From Bacteroidota bacterium (GTDB lineage Bacteria; Bacteroidota; Ignavibacteria; UBA10030; UBA8401): DNA of 64,000 nucleotides. Below, one piece after another: positions 18,286-26,404 of the stretch. The notes beneath the pieces were generated by a model, which worked only from the letters and a program-made list of their open reading frames with translations, had not been told where the DNA came from and searched no databases. The stretch is from the NCBI GenBank assembly GCA_030679145.1, contig JAUXTU010000036.1, forward strand, positions 150,480-214,479. Direction: 5' to 3'. The translations under genes were made by a program, and so were the position numbers. The number at the start of each line of letters is the position of its first letter. Position 1 is the first letter of the stretch.

Positions 18286-19137
18286 ATGGAATATCTTCCG
18301 GAGATTATTGAAAATGCAAAAGTCCTCATTACAGTAAAAACTTACCCCCTTCCTTCAAACAAGTACGAAGAGCTTGTCTGTACTGCAGGCGTTCTTGAAG
18401 ATGGCAGATGGATTCGTATTTACCCTATCCCATTCCGATCTCTTCCAAACGATAAAAAATTTGGAAAATACCAATGGATTCAACTTGATCTTATTCGCAA
18501 TAAAAAAGATTTCAGACCGGAAAGCTATCGACCAAAATCCGATGCTTCTAGTATTCAAATCCTAGATAAAGTGGGAACAGAACATGAGTGGGCTGAGAGG
18601 AAAAAATTTGTTTTGCGGGATGTATTTACCTCATTCAAAGATCTGATTGAACTTGCAAAAAGTGATACTCAAAAATCGCTTGCTACGTTCCGCCCAAGAG
18701 AAATTGTTGAATTTATTATAGAAGACGATAAGCGGACTTGGAAAGAACAGTGGATTGCTAACTATGAACAATATGGATTATTTGATATAGATGAAAAAGG
18801 GGAAGGAGTTCTTCGAAAGATTGTTGATAAGATTCCATATAAATACTCTTATCGATTTTTCTGTGAAGGAGAAACTAAGCCTCGCACACTGATGATTGAA
18901 GATTGGGAAATTGGTGCTCTCTACTGGAATTGTTTGAAACAGGTCGATGGAGATGAAACCAAAGCAAACGAGCTTGTCAGTAAAAAATACTTTGAAGAAT
19001 TCTTAAATAAAAAAGATCTTCATCTTTTTGTAGGAACGACCAAGCAGTATCACAATGTTGCTCCTAACCCATTCGTTATTATTGGTGTGTTTTATCCGCC
19101 AACACGGAAAGATATAGGACAGGTAGAACTTTTTTGA
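18286..19137 (+). CDS. Conserved unknown protein, possibly a dual-OB-type protein, paired with DUF488
   Basis: The 283-residue protein has no signal peptide. The most striking stretch is LVCTAGVLEDGRWIRIYPIP followed by FRSL (residues 30-53), and further on FFCEGETKPRTLMIEDWEIG near 200-225. I recall this kind of start in conserved proteins encoded beside DUF488, some named dual OB-domain proteins, but I cannot confirm a family from sequence alone. An OB fold would imply nucleic-acid binding. Spacing to the DUF488 gene is 19 bases, so co-expression is likely. The gene is clearly intact. Confidence 0.7.
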   Translation: MEYLPEIIENAKVLITVKTYPLPSNKYEELVCTAGVLEDGRWIRIYPIPFRSLPNDKKFGKYQWIQLDLIRNKKDFRPESYRPKSDASSIQILDKVGTEHEWAERKKFVLRDVFTSFKDLIELAKSDTQKSLATFRPREIVEFIIEDDKRTWKEQWIANYEQYGLFDIDEKGEGVLRKIVDKIPYKYSYRFFCEGETKPRTLMIEDWEIGALYWNCLKQVDGDETKANELVSKKYFEEFLNKKDLHLFVGTTKQYHNVAPNPFVIIGVFYPPTRKDIGQVELF

Positions 19138-19181
19138 AAGATTGACAGAGTTTTAGGATTTTTTTTGCTCAAGAGATTTTT

Positions 19182-20855
19182 ATGAACAATGAATTTATTT
19201 TATATGACCGAATTGTCAATGGAAATTTAAGACCTCATTTGGAGCGATTCAGTACTCCTGTTGGACTTAAAGAATTAGAAAAGGAGTTTTATTCCAAAAC
19301 AATTATTATCCAAAATGATAATATTGGGTCTCTATTTGATGAGTTTATAAACGATTTTCATGGGATTAAAGATGGTGACAAATTAGAGATAGAAATAAGT
19401 GATGACGATGCAACCCCACAAATAGTTCTTCGACCCATTCTGAATTCTGAAGAAGAATCCCTTATAAATATTGACATCCCACCACCACCAAATGAAAAAG
19501 CAGAAATATTTCTGAGAATAATTGAAAATGAATACAATAGAATCGAAACATCACTTACAAAAAATCTTACTTCCTTAAATAATGAAAACGATATAAAAAT
19601 CTACGGATTGAAAAATATTCAAATCGCAAAAAAGATCGCACGTGATTCACATTTGCTCGGGAAAAAGATAGAGAAAATAGGGGTTGAGAGTTGGGATAAC
19701 CCTAACACATATATTATTTATGTTCTAAAAAAACACCTGATATATTCATTGTTAATAATGCAAAATATTTATTGTCCTTTAATCGGACAAAAGATTCAAA
19801 CCGAAGGTGAATTGGAAGATGAGCTGTTTGATTGTCAACACTCAATAGCTATTAGTAAAGCAGCATCATTGAGTGATTTTATAAATGTCAGACATATTGA
19901 AAAGCTCTATAATGAAATTGCTAAAAGTGCAACATTAGAAGAAAAAATAAATTTATTTAAAAATAAAGTGATTGAACAAATGCAATCAATCACTAAAAAA
20001 TCGAAATCTAAATATGGCGTTGTAAAATTCGAATATGATTTGAAGAAACTGTACCAAAAAGAATTAGGAAAACTCCTTTCCGAGTATTATTATCGAAAAC
20101 TTATTTCGGAATCAAAAGAAATAGGAATTGTAAAAAAATATGAACAAATAATCAAAACAATTACAAAATTAAAAATAAATCATGCAAGTATAGAGGGGCA
20201 AGCATTAGAAAGTTCTGATTTTTTTTCTAAAATGGAATTGGAAAAAGAATTGCTAAAAGAATTAATGGATATATCACTTTCGATACCTAAACCAGAAAAT
20301 ATTTGTAAAGATTTAATTTCGCTCTTAGTGGTAATGCAAACAAGAAAACATTCTTTCCGCAATGAAAATCAGTTGAACGATTATCTATGTGATTTACTTA
20401 GGGTTAAAGGATATTATGTTGCCGATCAATCTAGAAGTGGTCGTTCTGGATCAGATAATGTTGAAAATTATGAAAGCGGGGAACTTGATATTTCAATTAG
20501 AGACATCACAAATAACGGCGTTATTAAAACAATAATTGAATCGCTTGAAATAGATTCCTGTGGTGATGGAAATAATGTGATTAAGTCTCATATTGGCAAA
20601 TTATTAAGCAGATATGACACAGCTGGTAACGAGGAGAATTACGTTATTGTTTATTCAAAAGCATCAGATTTTAATGCTCTTTGGATAAAATATAAAAATC
20701 ACATTGATCGATTTATTTTTCAGGGTGTAAAAAATGTTGAAGATATTGAAGTTGAACAAATATCAAAGTCAAATATAAAAGTGGGGAAGAGCTATATAGA
20801 GAAAGAAGGGAAACAATTGAAATTATACCATCTTTTTGTAGACATGAAAAAATAA
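19182..20855 (+). CDS. Unknown 557-residue protein with nuclease-like C-terminal region
   Basis: The protein is largely helical and very lysine-, isoleucine- and asparagine-rich, matching the strong AT content of its gene. Residues about 385-510 resemble the PD-(D/E)XK fold: a leading helix ENQLNDYLCDLLRVKGYYVA, then ESGELDISIRD with D436, then TIIESLEID with E453. The expected lysine of ExK is replaced (E453-S-L-E456), so catalysis by the standard mechanism is uncertain. I do not recognise residues 1-380. It starts 44 bases after the preceding gene and ends 24 bases before Shedu, all on one strand. Confidence 0.65.
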   Translation: MNNEFILYDRIVNGNLRPHLERFSTPVGLKELEKEFYSKTIIIQNDNIGSLFDEFINDFHGIKDGDKLEIEISDDDATPQIVLRPILNSEEESLINIDIPPPPNEKAEIFLRIIENEYNRIETSLTKNLTSLNNENDIKIYGLKNIQIAKKIARDSHLLGKKIEKIGVESWDNPNTYIIYVLKKHLIYSLLIMQNIYCPLIGQKIQTEGELEDELFDCQHSIAISKAASLSDFINVRHIEKLYNEIAKSATLEEKINLFKNKVIEQMQSITKKSKSKYGVVKFEYDLKKLYQKELGKLLSEYYYRKLISESKEIGIVKKYEQIIKTITKLKINHASIEGQALESSDFFSKMELEKELLKELMDISLSIPKPENICKDLISLLVVMQTRKHSFRNENQLNDYLCDLLRVKGYYVADQSRSGRSGSDNVENYESGELDISIRDITNNGVIKTIIESLEIDSCGDGNNVIKSHIGKLLSRYDTAGNEENYVIVYSKASDFNALWIKYKNHIDRFIFQGVKNVEDIEVEQISKSNIKVGKSYIEKEGKQLKLYHLFVDMKK

Positions 20856-20879
20856 CCATATCTATCTTAATCATACTTA

Positions 20880-22028
20880 ATGAAAATGGATCAAACTATA
20901 AAAACAAAATCAACTTCTTCTAATACAGCGCTTGGTGAAGAAATATTACTGCGAGAGTCCAGCAAATCTAGGCTCGTCTTTAAGCCGTTGTTAGTGAAAA
21001 ATCTTAAGAATCCACAACATTGCATTAAAGGTGAATTCACTTTTCAAGTTAAGAAACCATCGGGAATTTGGGAAGACTATAAAACGCTTAACCTGAATAA
21101 AATGAAAGATCAAGAATGGATAAAGTTGTCGTTGCATTCAGAGGAAATCTTCAATCTTATAACCACGCTTGACAAGTATTATGGTATTTTCCAAAAATAT
21201 GGTATCCGACAAGGACAGAATGAGTTCTTTATAACAGATAAAAATGTTCGTCCTCTTTTAGACCAAATATTATCTAACAAAGATAATTTTCGTAAACTAC
21301 TTGCTGCTGGCGGTGCAGAAATTCTTGATAAACTCTTTGCTTGGATGTCAGCTACGCAGGATTCTGGGCTAATTGTTGACAAACTTCAAAAACTAAATAT
21401 TGATAATCTTAAAAAAATCAACTCTCTAATAGGTGTTAGTAACCTACGGAAAGTTTTATCTATTTGGGATCAAAATAAAAATAACAGTGATGAGGAATTT
21501 TGGCAAAGAACACTGAAGGAACATACATGGGTGATATCACAAGTTTTTTCTCATCCAGTTGTCATTCTTCAGCAAAAAGCCTATGTGGGTGGAAAGGTGA
21601 TCGATAACACTAAAGGTAATGTTGTCGATTTTCTATTTAAAAACAAACTTACATCAAATGTAGTATTAATTGAGATTAAAACTCCTTTGACTAAGCTAAT
21701 GGGGGCACAATATAGACAAAACACATTTGCAGTATCGCAAGAACTCACAGGTCCTATTAACCAGGTATTAACTTACAAAGATGAACTTCAAAAGAGTTTT
21801 TATAATCTTGCGGATAAAACTAATTCAAGATACCATTCTTTTAATCCTCAGTGCTTAGTAATAGCTGGTTGTTTTTCAAGTGAATCATTGAATGATATAG
21901 GGAAAAGATCTTTCGAACTTTTTCGAACTGACTTAAAAAATGTAGAAATAATCACATTCGACGAACTGTTTGAAAAAATTAATCTCTTGGTATTACTTCT
22001 TGAAAACGACAATATGTCAAGTAACTGA
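20880..22028 (+). CDS. sduA: Shedu anti-phage nuclease (SduA, DUF4263)
   Basis: The 382-residue protein has a C-terminal DUF4263 domain from about residue 205. It contains DEEFWQRTLKEHTWVISQVF, then NVVDFLF (D250), VVLIEIKTP (E265, K267) and TGPINQVLTYKDEL (Q295). This gives a complete PD-(D/E)XK core and the Shedu-specific glutamine helix. Shedu is a known single-gene defence system in which the protein cuts nucleic acid on infection. Residues 1-200 are a family-variable sensing region. An alternative ATG lies two codons downstream. It is the last gene of the AT-rich block, followed by a perfect hairpin. Confidence 0.88.
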   Translation: MKMDQTIKTKSTSSNTALGEEILLRESSKSRLVFKPLLVKNLKNPQHCIKGEFTFQVKKPSGIWEDYKTLNLNKMKDQEWIKLSLHSEEIFNLITTLDKYYGIFQKYGIRQGQNEFFITDKNVRPLLDQILSNKDNFRKLLAAGGAEILDKLFAWMSATQDSGLIVDKLQKLNIDNLKKINSLIGVSNLRKVLSIWDQNKNNSDEEFWQRTLKEHTWVISQVFSHPVVILQQKAYVGGKVIDNTKGNVVDFLFKNKLTSNVVLIEIKTPLTKLMGAQYRQNTFAVSQELTGPINQVLTYKDELQKSFYNLADKTNSRYHSFNPQCLVIAGCFSSESLNDIGKRSFELFRTDLKNVEIITFDELFEKINLLVLLLENDNMSSN

Positions 22029-22070
22029 TGTTTGTTTTCTAATTAGCGTTGTTTTCTTTTGGTAAGTACC

Positions 22071-22098
22071 ACCATTTTGTTGTTACCAACAAAATGGT
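22071..22098. terminator. Perfect hairpin after the Shedu gene
   Basis: ACCATTTTGTTG (22071-22082) and CAACAAAATGGT (22087-22098) form a perfect 12-bp stem with a 4-base loop between the convergent Shedu and DUF885 genes. There is no strong T run, so termination is likely but not certain. Confidence 0.6.
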
Positions 22099-22107
22099 CT
22101 ATTAAAA

Positions 22108-23415
22108 TTATTTCAATCCACCCGGCAATCTCGGCGATGAGATCAAATCAGTAAATACTTTCCATCGTTTTTCTGCGGTCGGATTTTTCCCCGCCTTCTT
22201 CTCAACATATTGTCTTACCAAATCTTGTCCGAGATTATAATTGATGATGTAACTGCGGTATTTGTCAACGAACTTAATCCGTTGTTCGGCGCGGGCAGAA
22301 TCAAACAACGCATATGTTGTCAACCAGCGCATTGTTTCATCTTTGGAAAATTTGCCGTCAAGATGTCCACGCGCCGCTTCGTTTCCTGCGTAGACAAGCT
22401 CCTCAACGAGTGATAGTATTGTATAGTATTGCTCAACTTGGGTTGTATCAAGTCCGGCAAGCGGGAAGAGAACTTCTTTTTCAAATTTCATCCGCTCTTT
22501 GGATGGAAGGACAACATCAATTCCGAAATTTGCACTTCCTTCGGCGATCAGCGACTGCGGACTGAAGAGAGGATAAACGGAAAATTCGATCCATCCTTTT
22601 TTCTTTAACAATTCGGATTCGAGAAGAACATTGTACACATGGTGCCCAGGATATCCTTCATGCGCGGCAAGATCTATTGCACGGTCAATGAAGATCGGAA
22701 GATCGGTATTTACTTGAATAATACTGTGTGCATTTCCTTGGTACCAATTATATCCGCTCCACGCTTTATTGGTCACGTATTCAACAACAAAACTTTCGTT
22801 CTCCGGAAGAGTGATGAATTGTTTTGTCCGTGCGCGGCATTCACTGATTGCACGCGTAAAGACTGTATCAAGTTTTTCTTTTGGAATAATGAATTGATTT
22901 CTGAACCGCAAGTACCGTTCTTGTATTGTTCCCTCACCTGAGGGAAGTGATTTTTCAAGATCTTTCAATATTGCCAAAAAATATCTCTCGGAATTCTTCG
23001 GTGGCTGCACATCGTACAGTTTCTTCGCTTCTATATCGAATGAATATTTTGTTCCTGAAAGCATTTCGAGCTTTGTATATGCGGCAGAAAGCTGTTTCTG
23101 CAGATATGTCTTGCGAAGCGCAGATGATTGGTCTTTCCTTGGAACACGAACCCGTTTTAAGCGATTCGAAATTGCATCAGCCCGATCTTTTAAAGCCGTT
23201 AGTTCATATTTCATTTTCTTTGCAGCTTCTTGCCATTCTTTTGGTCCATAATATGCATCCACAAAATCGGGATCGTGCTGACCGATATCGAGGATCAAGC
23301 GAACGTATTGTTGTGCAATGTCATTCATAGTAATTGCTTTTCTTTGTGCCGAAGCAGTGTTGAAAAAAATGAATGTGAGAAACAAGAGTATTGATACGGC
23401 GTTGATATGCTTCAT
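22108..23415 (-). CDS. Secreted DUF885 metallohydrolase-like protein
   Basis: The 435-residue protein has signal peptide MKHINAVSILLFLTFIFFNT ending near ASA. It contains AAHEGYPGHHVYNVLL, the hallmark HEGYPGHH zinc site of DUF885, and later IAEGSANFGIDVVL, which supplies the likely third ligand. DUF885 proteins are related to thermolysin-like or carboxypeptidase-type metallopeptidases, but substrates are mostly unknown. The gene stands alone between the defence block and a repeat-bearing gap. Confidence 0.82.
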   Translation of the reverse strand: MKHINAVSILLFLTFIFFNTASAQRKAITMNDIAQQYVRLILDIGQHDPDFVDAYYGPKEWQEAAKKMKYELTALKDRADAISNRLKRVRVPRKDQSSALRKTYLQKQLSAAYTKLEMLSGTKYSFDIEAKKLYDVQPPKNSERYFLAILKDLEKSLPSGEGTIQERYLRFRNQFIIPKEKLDTVFTRAISECRARTKQFITLPENESFVVEYVTNKAWSGYNWYQGNAHSIIQVNTDLPIFIDRAIDLAAHEGYPGHHVYNVLLESELLKKKGWIEFSVYPLFSPQSLIAEGSANFGIDVVLPSKERMKFEKEVLFPLAGLDTTQVEQYYTILSLVEELVYAGNEAARGHLDGKFSKDETMRWLTTYALFDSARAEQRIKFVDKYRSYIINYNLGQDLVRQYVEKKAGKNPTAEKRWKVFTDLISSPRLPGGLK

Positions 23416-23458
23416 AGGTTTCTTTCAATTGTTCTGTTGATGAGATGAATTATTTTTT

Positions 23459-23537
23459 ACCGCGGAGGACGCAAAGGTCGCAAAGAAGATTTTTAAATAT
23501 TTGAAACTATCTTTGCGCACTTAGCGAACTTTGCGGT
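23459..23537. repeat. Imperfect inverted repeat (GCAAAG family)
   Basis: ACCGCGGAGGACGCAAAGG on the left is mirrored by TTTGCGCACTTAGCG and ACTTTGCGGT on the right. It lies between the stop of the SDR gene and the start of the DUF885 gene. It is a GC variant of the repeat at 16023-16094. Confidence 0.6.
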
Positions 23538-23545
23538 GAATTCAG

Positions 23546-24322
23546 TTATTGAGTTTTTCTATGGACCATTGTTGGTGCAGATTGATCTGTTGCCATAAGA
23601 ATGATGTTGTTCACATTCACATGTGCGGGGCGTGTTGCTGCCCACGTGATCGATTCTGCAATATCGTCCGGAGTGAGCGGAGTTAATCCTTCGTACACTT
23701 TTTTTGCACGGTCGCCGTCGCCGCGAAAACGAACAATGCTGAATTCTGTTTCGACCAGTCCGGGATCAACGGACGTGACACGAATCGGTGTGCCAAGCAG
23801 ATCCATTTTCATTCCTTGTGAGATTGCATTGACTGCAAACTTTGTTCCGGCGTAGACATTTCCTTTGGAGTATGTCCAATGTCCCGCAACAGAACCGATA
23901 TTGATGATGTGCCCTGAATTTCGTTCGATCATTCCGGGAAGAATTGCGCGGGTTACATACAGCAATCCTTTCACATTCGTGTCGATCATTTCATCCCAAT
24001 CCTCGATCTTTGCATCCTGGATATTGTCCAATCCGCGGGATAATCCGGCATTGTTGACGAGAACGGAAATATCTTTCCATTCAGCCGGAAGTCCGTTCAA
24101 TACCGATTCCACTTTTTTTTGATTGCGAACATCAAGTTGAAAAGCATATGCTTTTATGTTGAACTGTTTCTTCAATTCATCTGCAAGCGTTTGAACTTTT
24201 TCCAGTCTGCGCGCACAGATAAGAATGTTTGCACCAAGTTCCGCAAATTTTACGGCGGATGCTTTTCCGATACCGGACGATGCGCCGGTGATAAAAATGA
24301 TTTTATTTTTGAGGTTTGTCAT
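23546..24322 (-). CDS. Short-chain dehydrogenase/reductase (YdfG-like)
   Basis: The 258-residue protein has the classical SDR motifs: the cofactor loop TGASSGIGKAS (residues 14-24), with ICARR after the second strand favouring NADP, then VLVNNAGLSRG, the catalytic Ser in IINIGSVAGHW and the YxxxK site in YAGTKFAVNAIS. PGLVETEFSIVRF follows as in the YdfG branch, which oxidises 3-hydroxy acids and serine-like substrates. The exact substrate is unknown. It is a single-gene unit, with composite repeat copy B upstream. Confidence 0.88.
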   Translation of the reverse strand: MTNLKNKIIFITGASSGIGKASAVKFAELGANILICARRLEKVQTLADELKKQFNIKAYAFQLDVRNQKKVESVLNGLPAEWKDISVLVNNAGLSRGLDNIQDAKIEDWDEMIDTNVKGLLYVTRAILPGMIERNSGHIINIGSVAGHWTYSKGNVYAGTKFAVNAISQGMKMDLLGTPIRVTSVDPGLVETEFSIVRFRGDGDRAKKVYEGLTPLTPDDIAESITWAATRPAHVNVNNIILMATDQSAPTMVHRKTQ

Positions 24323-24367
24323 AGAAAATTATTCAATAATGTAAGCCACGGATTCACAGATTAAAAT

Positions 24368-24543
24368 AATGAGACATCTGAAAAATCAACAATCATTGTC
24401 ATTCCTCGTTGCAGAGCAACGAGGAATCCCGCTTTTCAACTCAAAATCAAGAACGAGATTCTTCACTTCGTTCAGAATGACAAAGGACAATTACCGTTGT
24501 ACGGCATCCCGTACAACGGTACAATTTTTCAAATGTCTCATAA
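24368..24543. repeat. Composite inverted-repeat element, copy B
   Basis: The left end AATGAGACATCTGAAAAAT (24368-24386) is matched by the inverted right end ATTTTTCAAATGTCTCAT (24524-24541) with one mismatch. Inside are a CATTCCTCGTTGC/GCAACGAGGAAT palindrome, a GAGATTCTTC...GTTCAGAATGAC arm shared with copy A, and a perfect 12-bp stem ACCGTTGTACGG / CCGTACAACGGT (24493-24520). It lies between the SDR gene start and the outer-membrane-protein gene end. Confidence 0.75.
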
Positions 24544-24569
24544 TATAAAAAAATCCGTAATGAAATATT

Positions 24570-25652
24570 CTAAAGTTTATTGCGATAGGCTAATCCAAAA
24601 GGAGAATATTGAATGGAAAATCCTGCAATGAATTGATTCCTGTTTCCAATACTGGCGAATAATCCCGGTGAAAATCCAAAGAGATCGATCACACCCGGAT
24701 AGATATTCAGCCGTACTTTTTCATTGACGCGATTTGATACCATCAATGATGCAAGAACAGAATTCTCCCTGTCATAGAATATTCCTGCAATATATCCGAG
24801 AGATACGGTAACAGTGCGCGCACCATTGGTAACATCAACTGTGCGCAGATCCCGCGCCGCCGCACCAAACGCAACAGTGATACTTTCGTTGTTTGGTTGA
24901 TGGAATGATAATCCCAACATCCCATTATCACCAAAATGATAGAATAAACTTGTGCGCGAAAGGAATGGAAGTCCATATTTCATAATGTAATACTGTCCCT
25001 GATTTTCCAGTGTGTTGAACTGAGGATTCCACGCCGGCTGTCCCGGCCAGGCTGTCATATGCAGAGTAGAACTGAAAAATTCTGCAACTGCGTCAGATGT
25101 GAATAACAATGCGCCGCCAAGATTAAAAATATAAATATCGGCGATCGGATCGACATTTGGTCCGATGAAAACATCGTTTTCAACAGATTCGTTTACGAAA
25201 TGATATGCAGCAATGGTAAGCGTTGAGAAAAGAGCGGGGTATGGAAATTCATGAAATCGATACCACTCAAACATCATTCGTGAATCCATTCCGCCGCCGA
25301 TGAAATGGAGCGTATAATTCGGGAACCATTGCGCTTTTTCAATTTTAAAACTGGTCGGAAAAACTTCCTGTCCGATGAATTTATTCCATCCGAATTTATT
25401 GATCTGCGTGAACGGATCGGAAAGATTGTTGTACACATTTCGTGCGCCGATGCCGAACTTGATCGTGGAGAGTCTGCGCGAATGCGTTGCCGATTGCAGA
25501 ATGTCGAAACCGGTGTTGATGATGAGTGAACCGGGATTGATCAGTGATTCTGATCCGTAGGTTTTCCCTGTATAAAAATAATATCGATCTTGTGCGAAAG
25601 AAAATGGAGTGAAGATGATGAAACACCAGATCACAAAAAAAATGCAGTACAA
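24570..25652 (-). CDS. Putative outer-membrane beta-barrel-like protein
   Basis: The open frame runs back to 25814, but starting there would overlap the response-regulator gene. A TTG at 25652 places a hydrophobic signal peptide (CIFFVIWCFIIFTPFSFAQ) at the N-terminus and is preferred; GTG a few codons later is possible. The mature part has alternating aromatic and polar strands, PNVDPIADIYIFNLGG near the middle, and ends AGFSIQYSPFGLAYRNKL, typical of beta-barrels. No enzyme motif is visible. Start certainty is low. Confidence 0.65.
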   Translation of the reverse strand: MYCIFFVIWCFIIFTPFSFAQDRYYFYTGKTYGSESLINPGSLIINTGFDILQSATHSRRLSTIKFGIGARNVYNNLSDPFTQINKFGWNKFIGQEVFPTSFKIEKAQWFPNYTLHFIGGGMDSRMMFEWYRFHEFPYPALFSTLTIAAYHFVNESVENDVFIGPNVDPIADIYIFNLGGALLFTSDAVAEFFSSTLHMTAWPGQPAWNPQFNTLENQGQYYIMKYGLPFLSRTSLFYHFGDNGMLGLSFHQPNNESITVAFGAAARDLRTVDVTNGARTVTVSLGYIAGIFYDRENSVLASLMVSNRVNEKVRLNIYPGVIDLFGFSPGLFASIGNRNQFIAGFSIQYSPFGLAYRNKL

Positions 25653-25732
25653 ATTACAGGGACTGCATTTTCGATAATTCTGTTGTACGATAGACTGAAG
25701 AAGGAAAATAGAAAATGGAAAATTACGCCTGA

Positions 25733-26401
25733 CTACGGTTTTCCGGTCAAATCCAGCATTTTCATTTCGGAATCTTTCAGATATGGTTTGAATTGCGGGT
25801 CTTCGAGTGAGCACAGTTTTTTCACAATATCGGCAACACGGTTTCCGTTTGCAAGCGTGATATCAATATCCTTCAACAATTCTTCTACGCGGGGTGTTCC
25901 GATCTTTTTCTTCATCACTTGCAGTGTCAGCATCATGATTCCGAGCGGATTATTGATCTCGTGTCCGATGGTGACGGCAAGTTCGGTGATCGCTTTTTCG
26001 TGCTGATATTTTGCAAGTTCTTGTTGAAGCGCCGTGATGCGAAGTCCTACGTTGATACGGGCAACCAGTTCTTTATCGTTGAACGGTTTTGTGATAAAAT
26101 CATCCGCACCAAGGTCCATACCTTCAATCTTGTCTTCAGAACTATCGCGTGCTGTCAGCAGGATAAAATAGGTGTACTTCAGTTCGGGATGATTTTTGAT
26201 CCGTTTGCAGAATTCCGTTCCATCCATTTCCGGCATCATCCAATCAGAAACGATCAAATGAGGATGGATTTTTTCCGCTGCGGCGAGTCCGTGCTGTCCA
26301 TCTTCGGCAACATGAACCTCATAACCCAATACAGTTAAGCGCTTTTGAAGAAAAGACCGGATATAGCTGTCGTCATCAACGACAAGAATTTTAATTGCCA
26401 T
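25733..26401 (-). CDS. Receiver domain fused to a DHp-like segment, no ATPase domain
   Basis: The 222-residue protein has a receiver domain (1-122) with acidic DDD at 9-11, phospho-acceptor D53 in VSDWMMPEMDG, T83 and K105 in ITKPFNDKEL. A histidine-kinase dimerisation segment follows, ELAVTIGHEINNPLGIMM, with H147 in the HEINNPLG box. After that come about 65 residues with no N, G1 or G2 ATP-binding motif. It may be a hybrid regulator that needs a kinase in trans, a phosphotransfer protein, or a shortened kinase. It begins 3 bases after the rqcH stop, so it is co-transcribed. Confidence 0.85.
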   Translation of the reverse strand: MAIKILVVDDDSYIRSFLQKRLTVLGYEVHVAEDGQHGLAAAEKIHPHLIVSDWMMPEMDGTEFCKRIKNHPELKYTYFILLTARDSSEDKIEGMDLGADDFITKPFNDKELVARINVGLRITALQQELAKYQHEKAITELAVTIGHEINNPLGIMMLTLQVMKKKIGTPRVEELLKDIDITLANGNRVADIVKKLCSLEDPQFKPYLKDSEMKMLDLTGKP

Positions 26402-26404
26402 ACG

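Noticed and set aside
25653-25814. Longer start for the outer-membrane-like gene
   Set aside because: It overlaps the response-regulator gene and would put a non-signal stretch before the hydrophobic segment.
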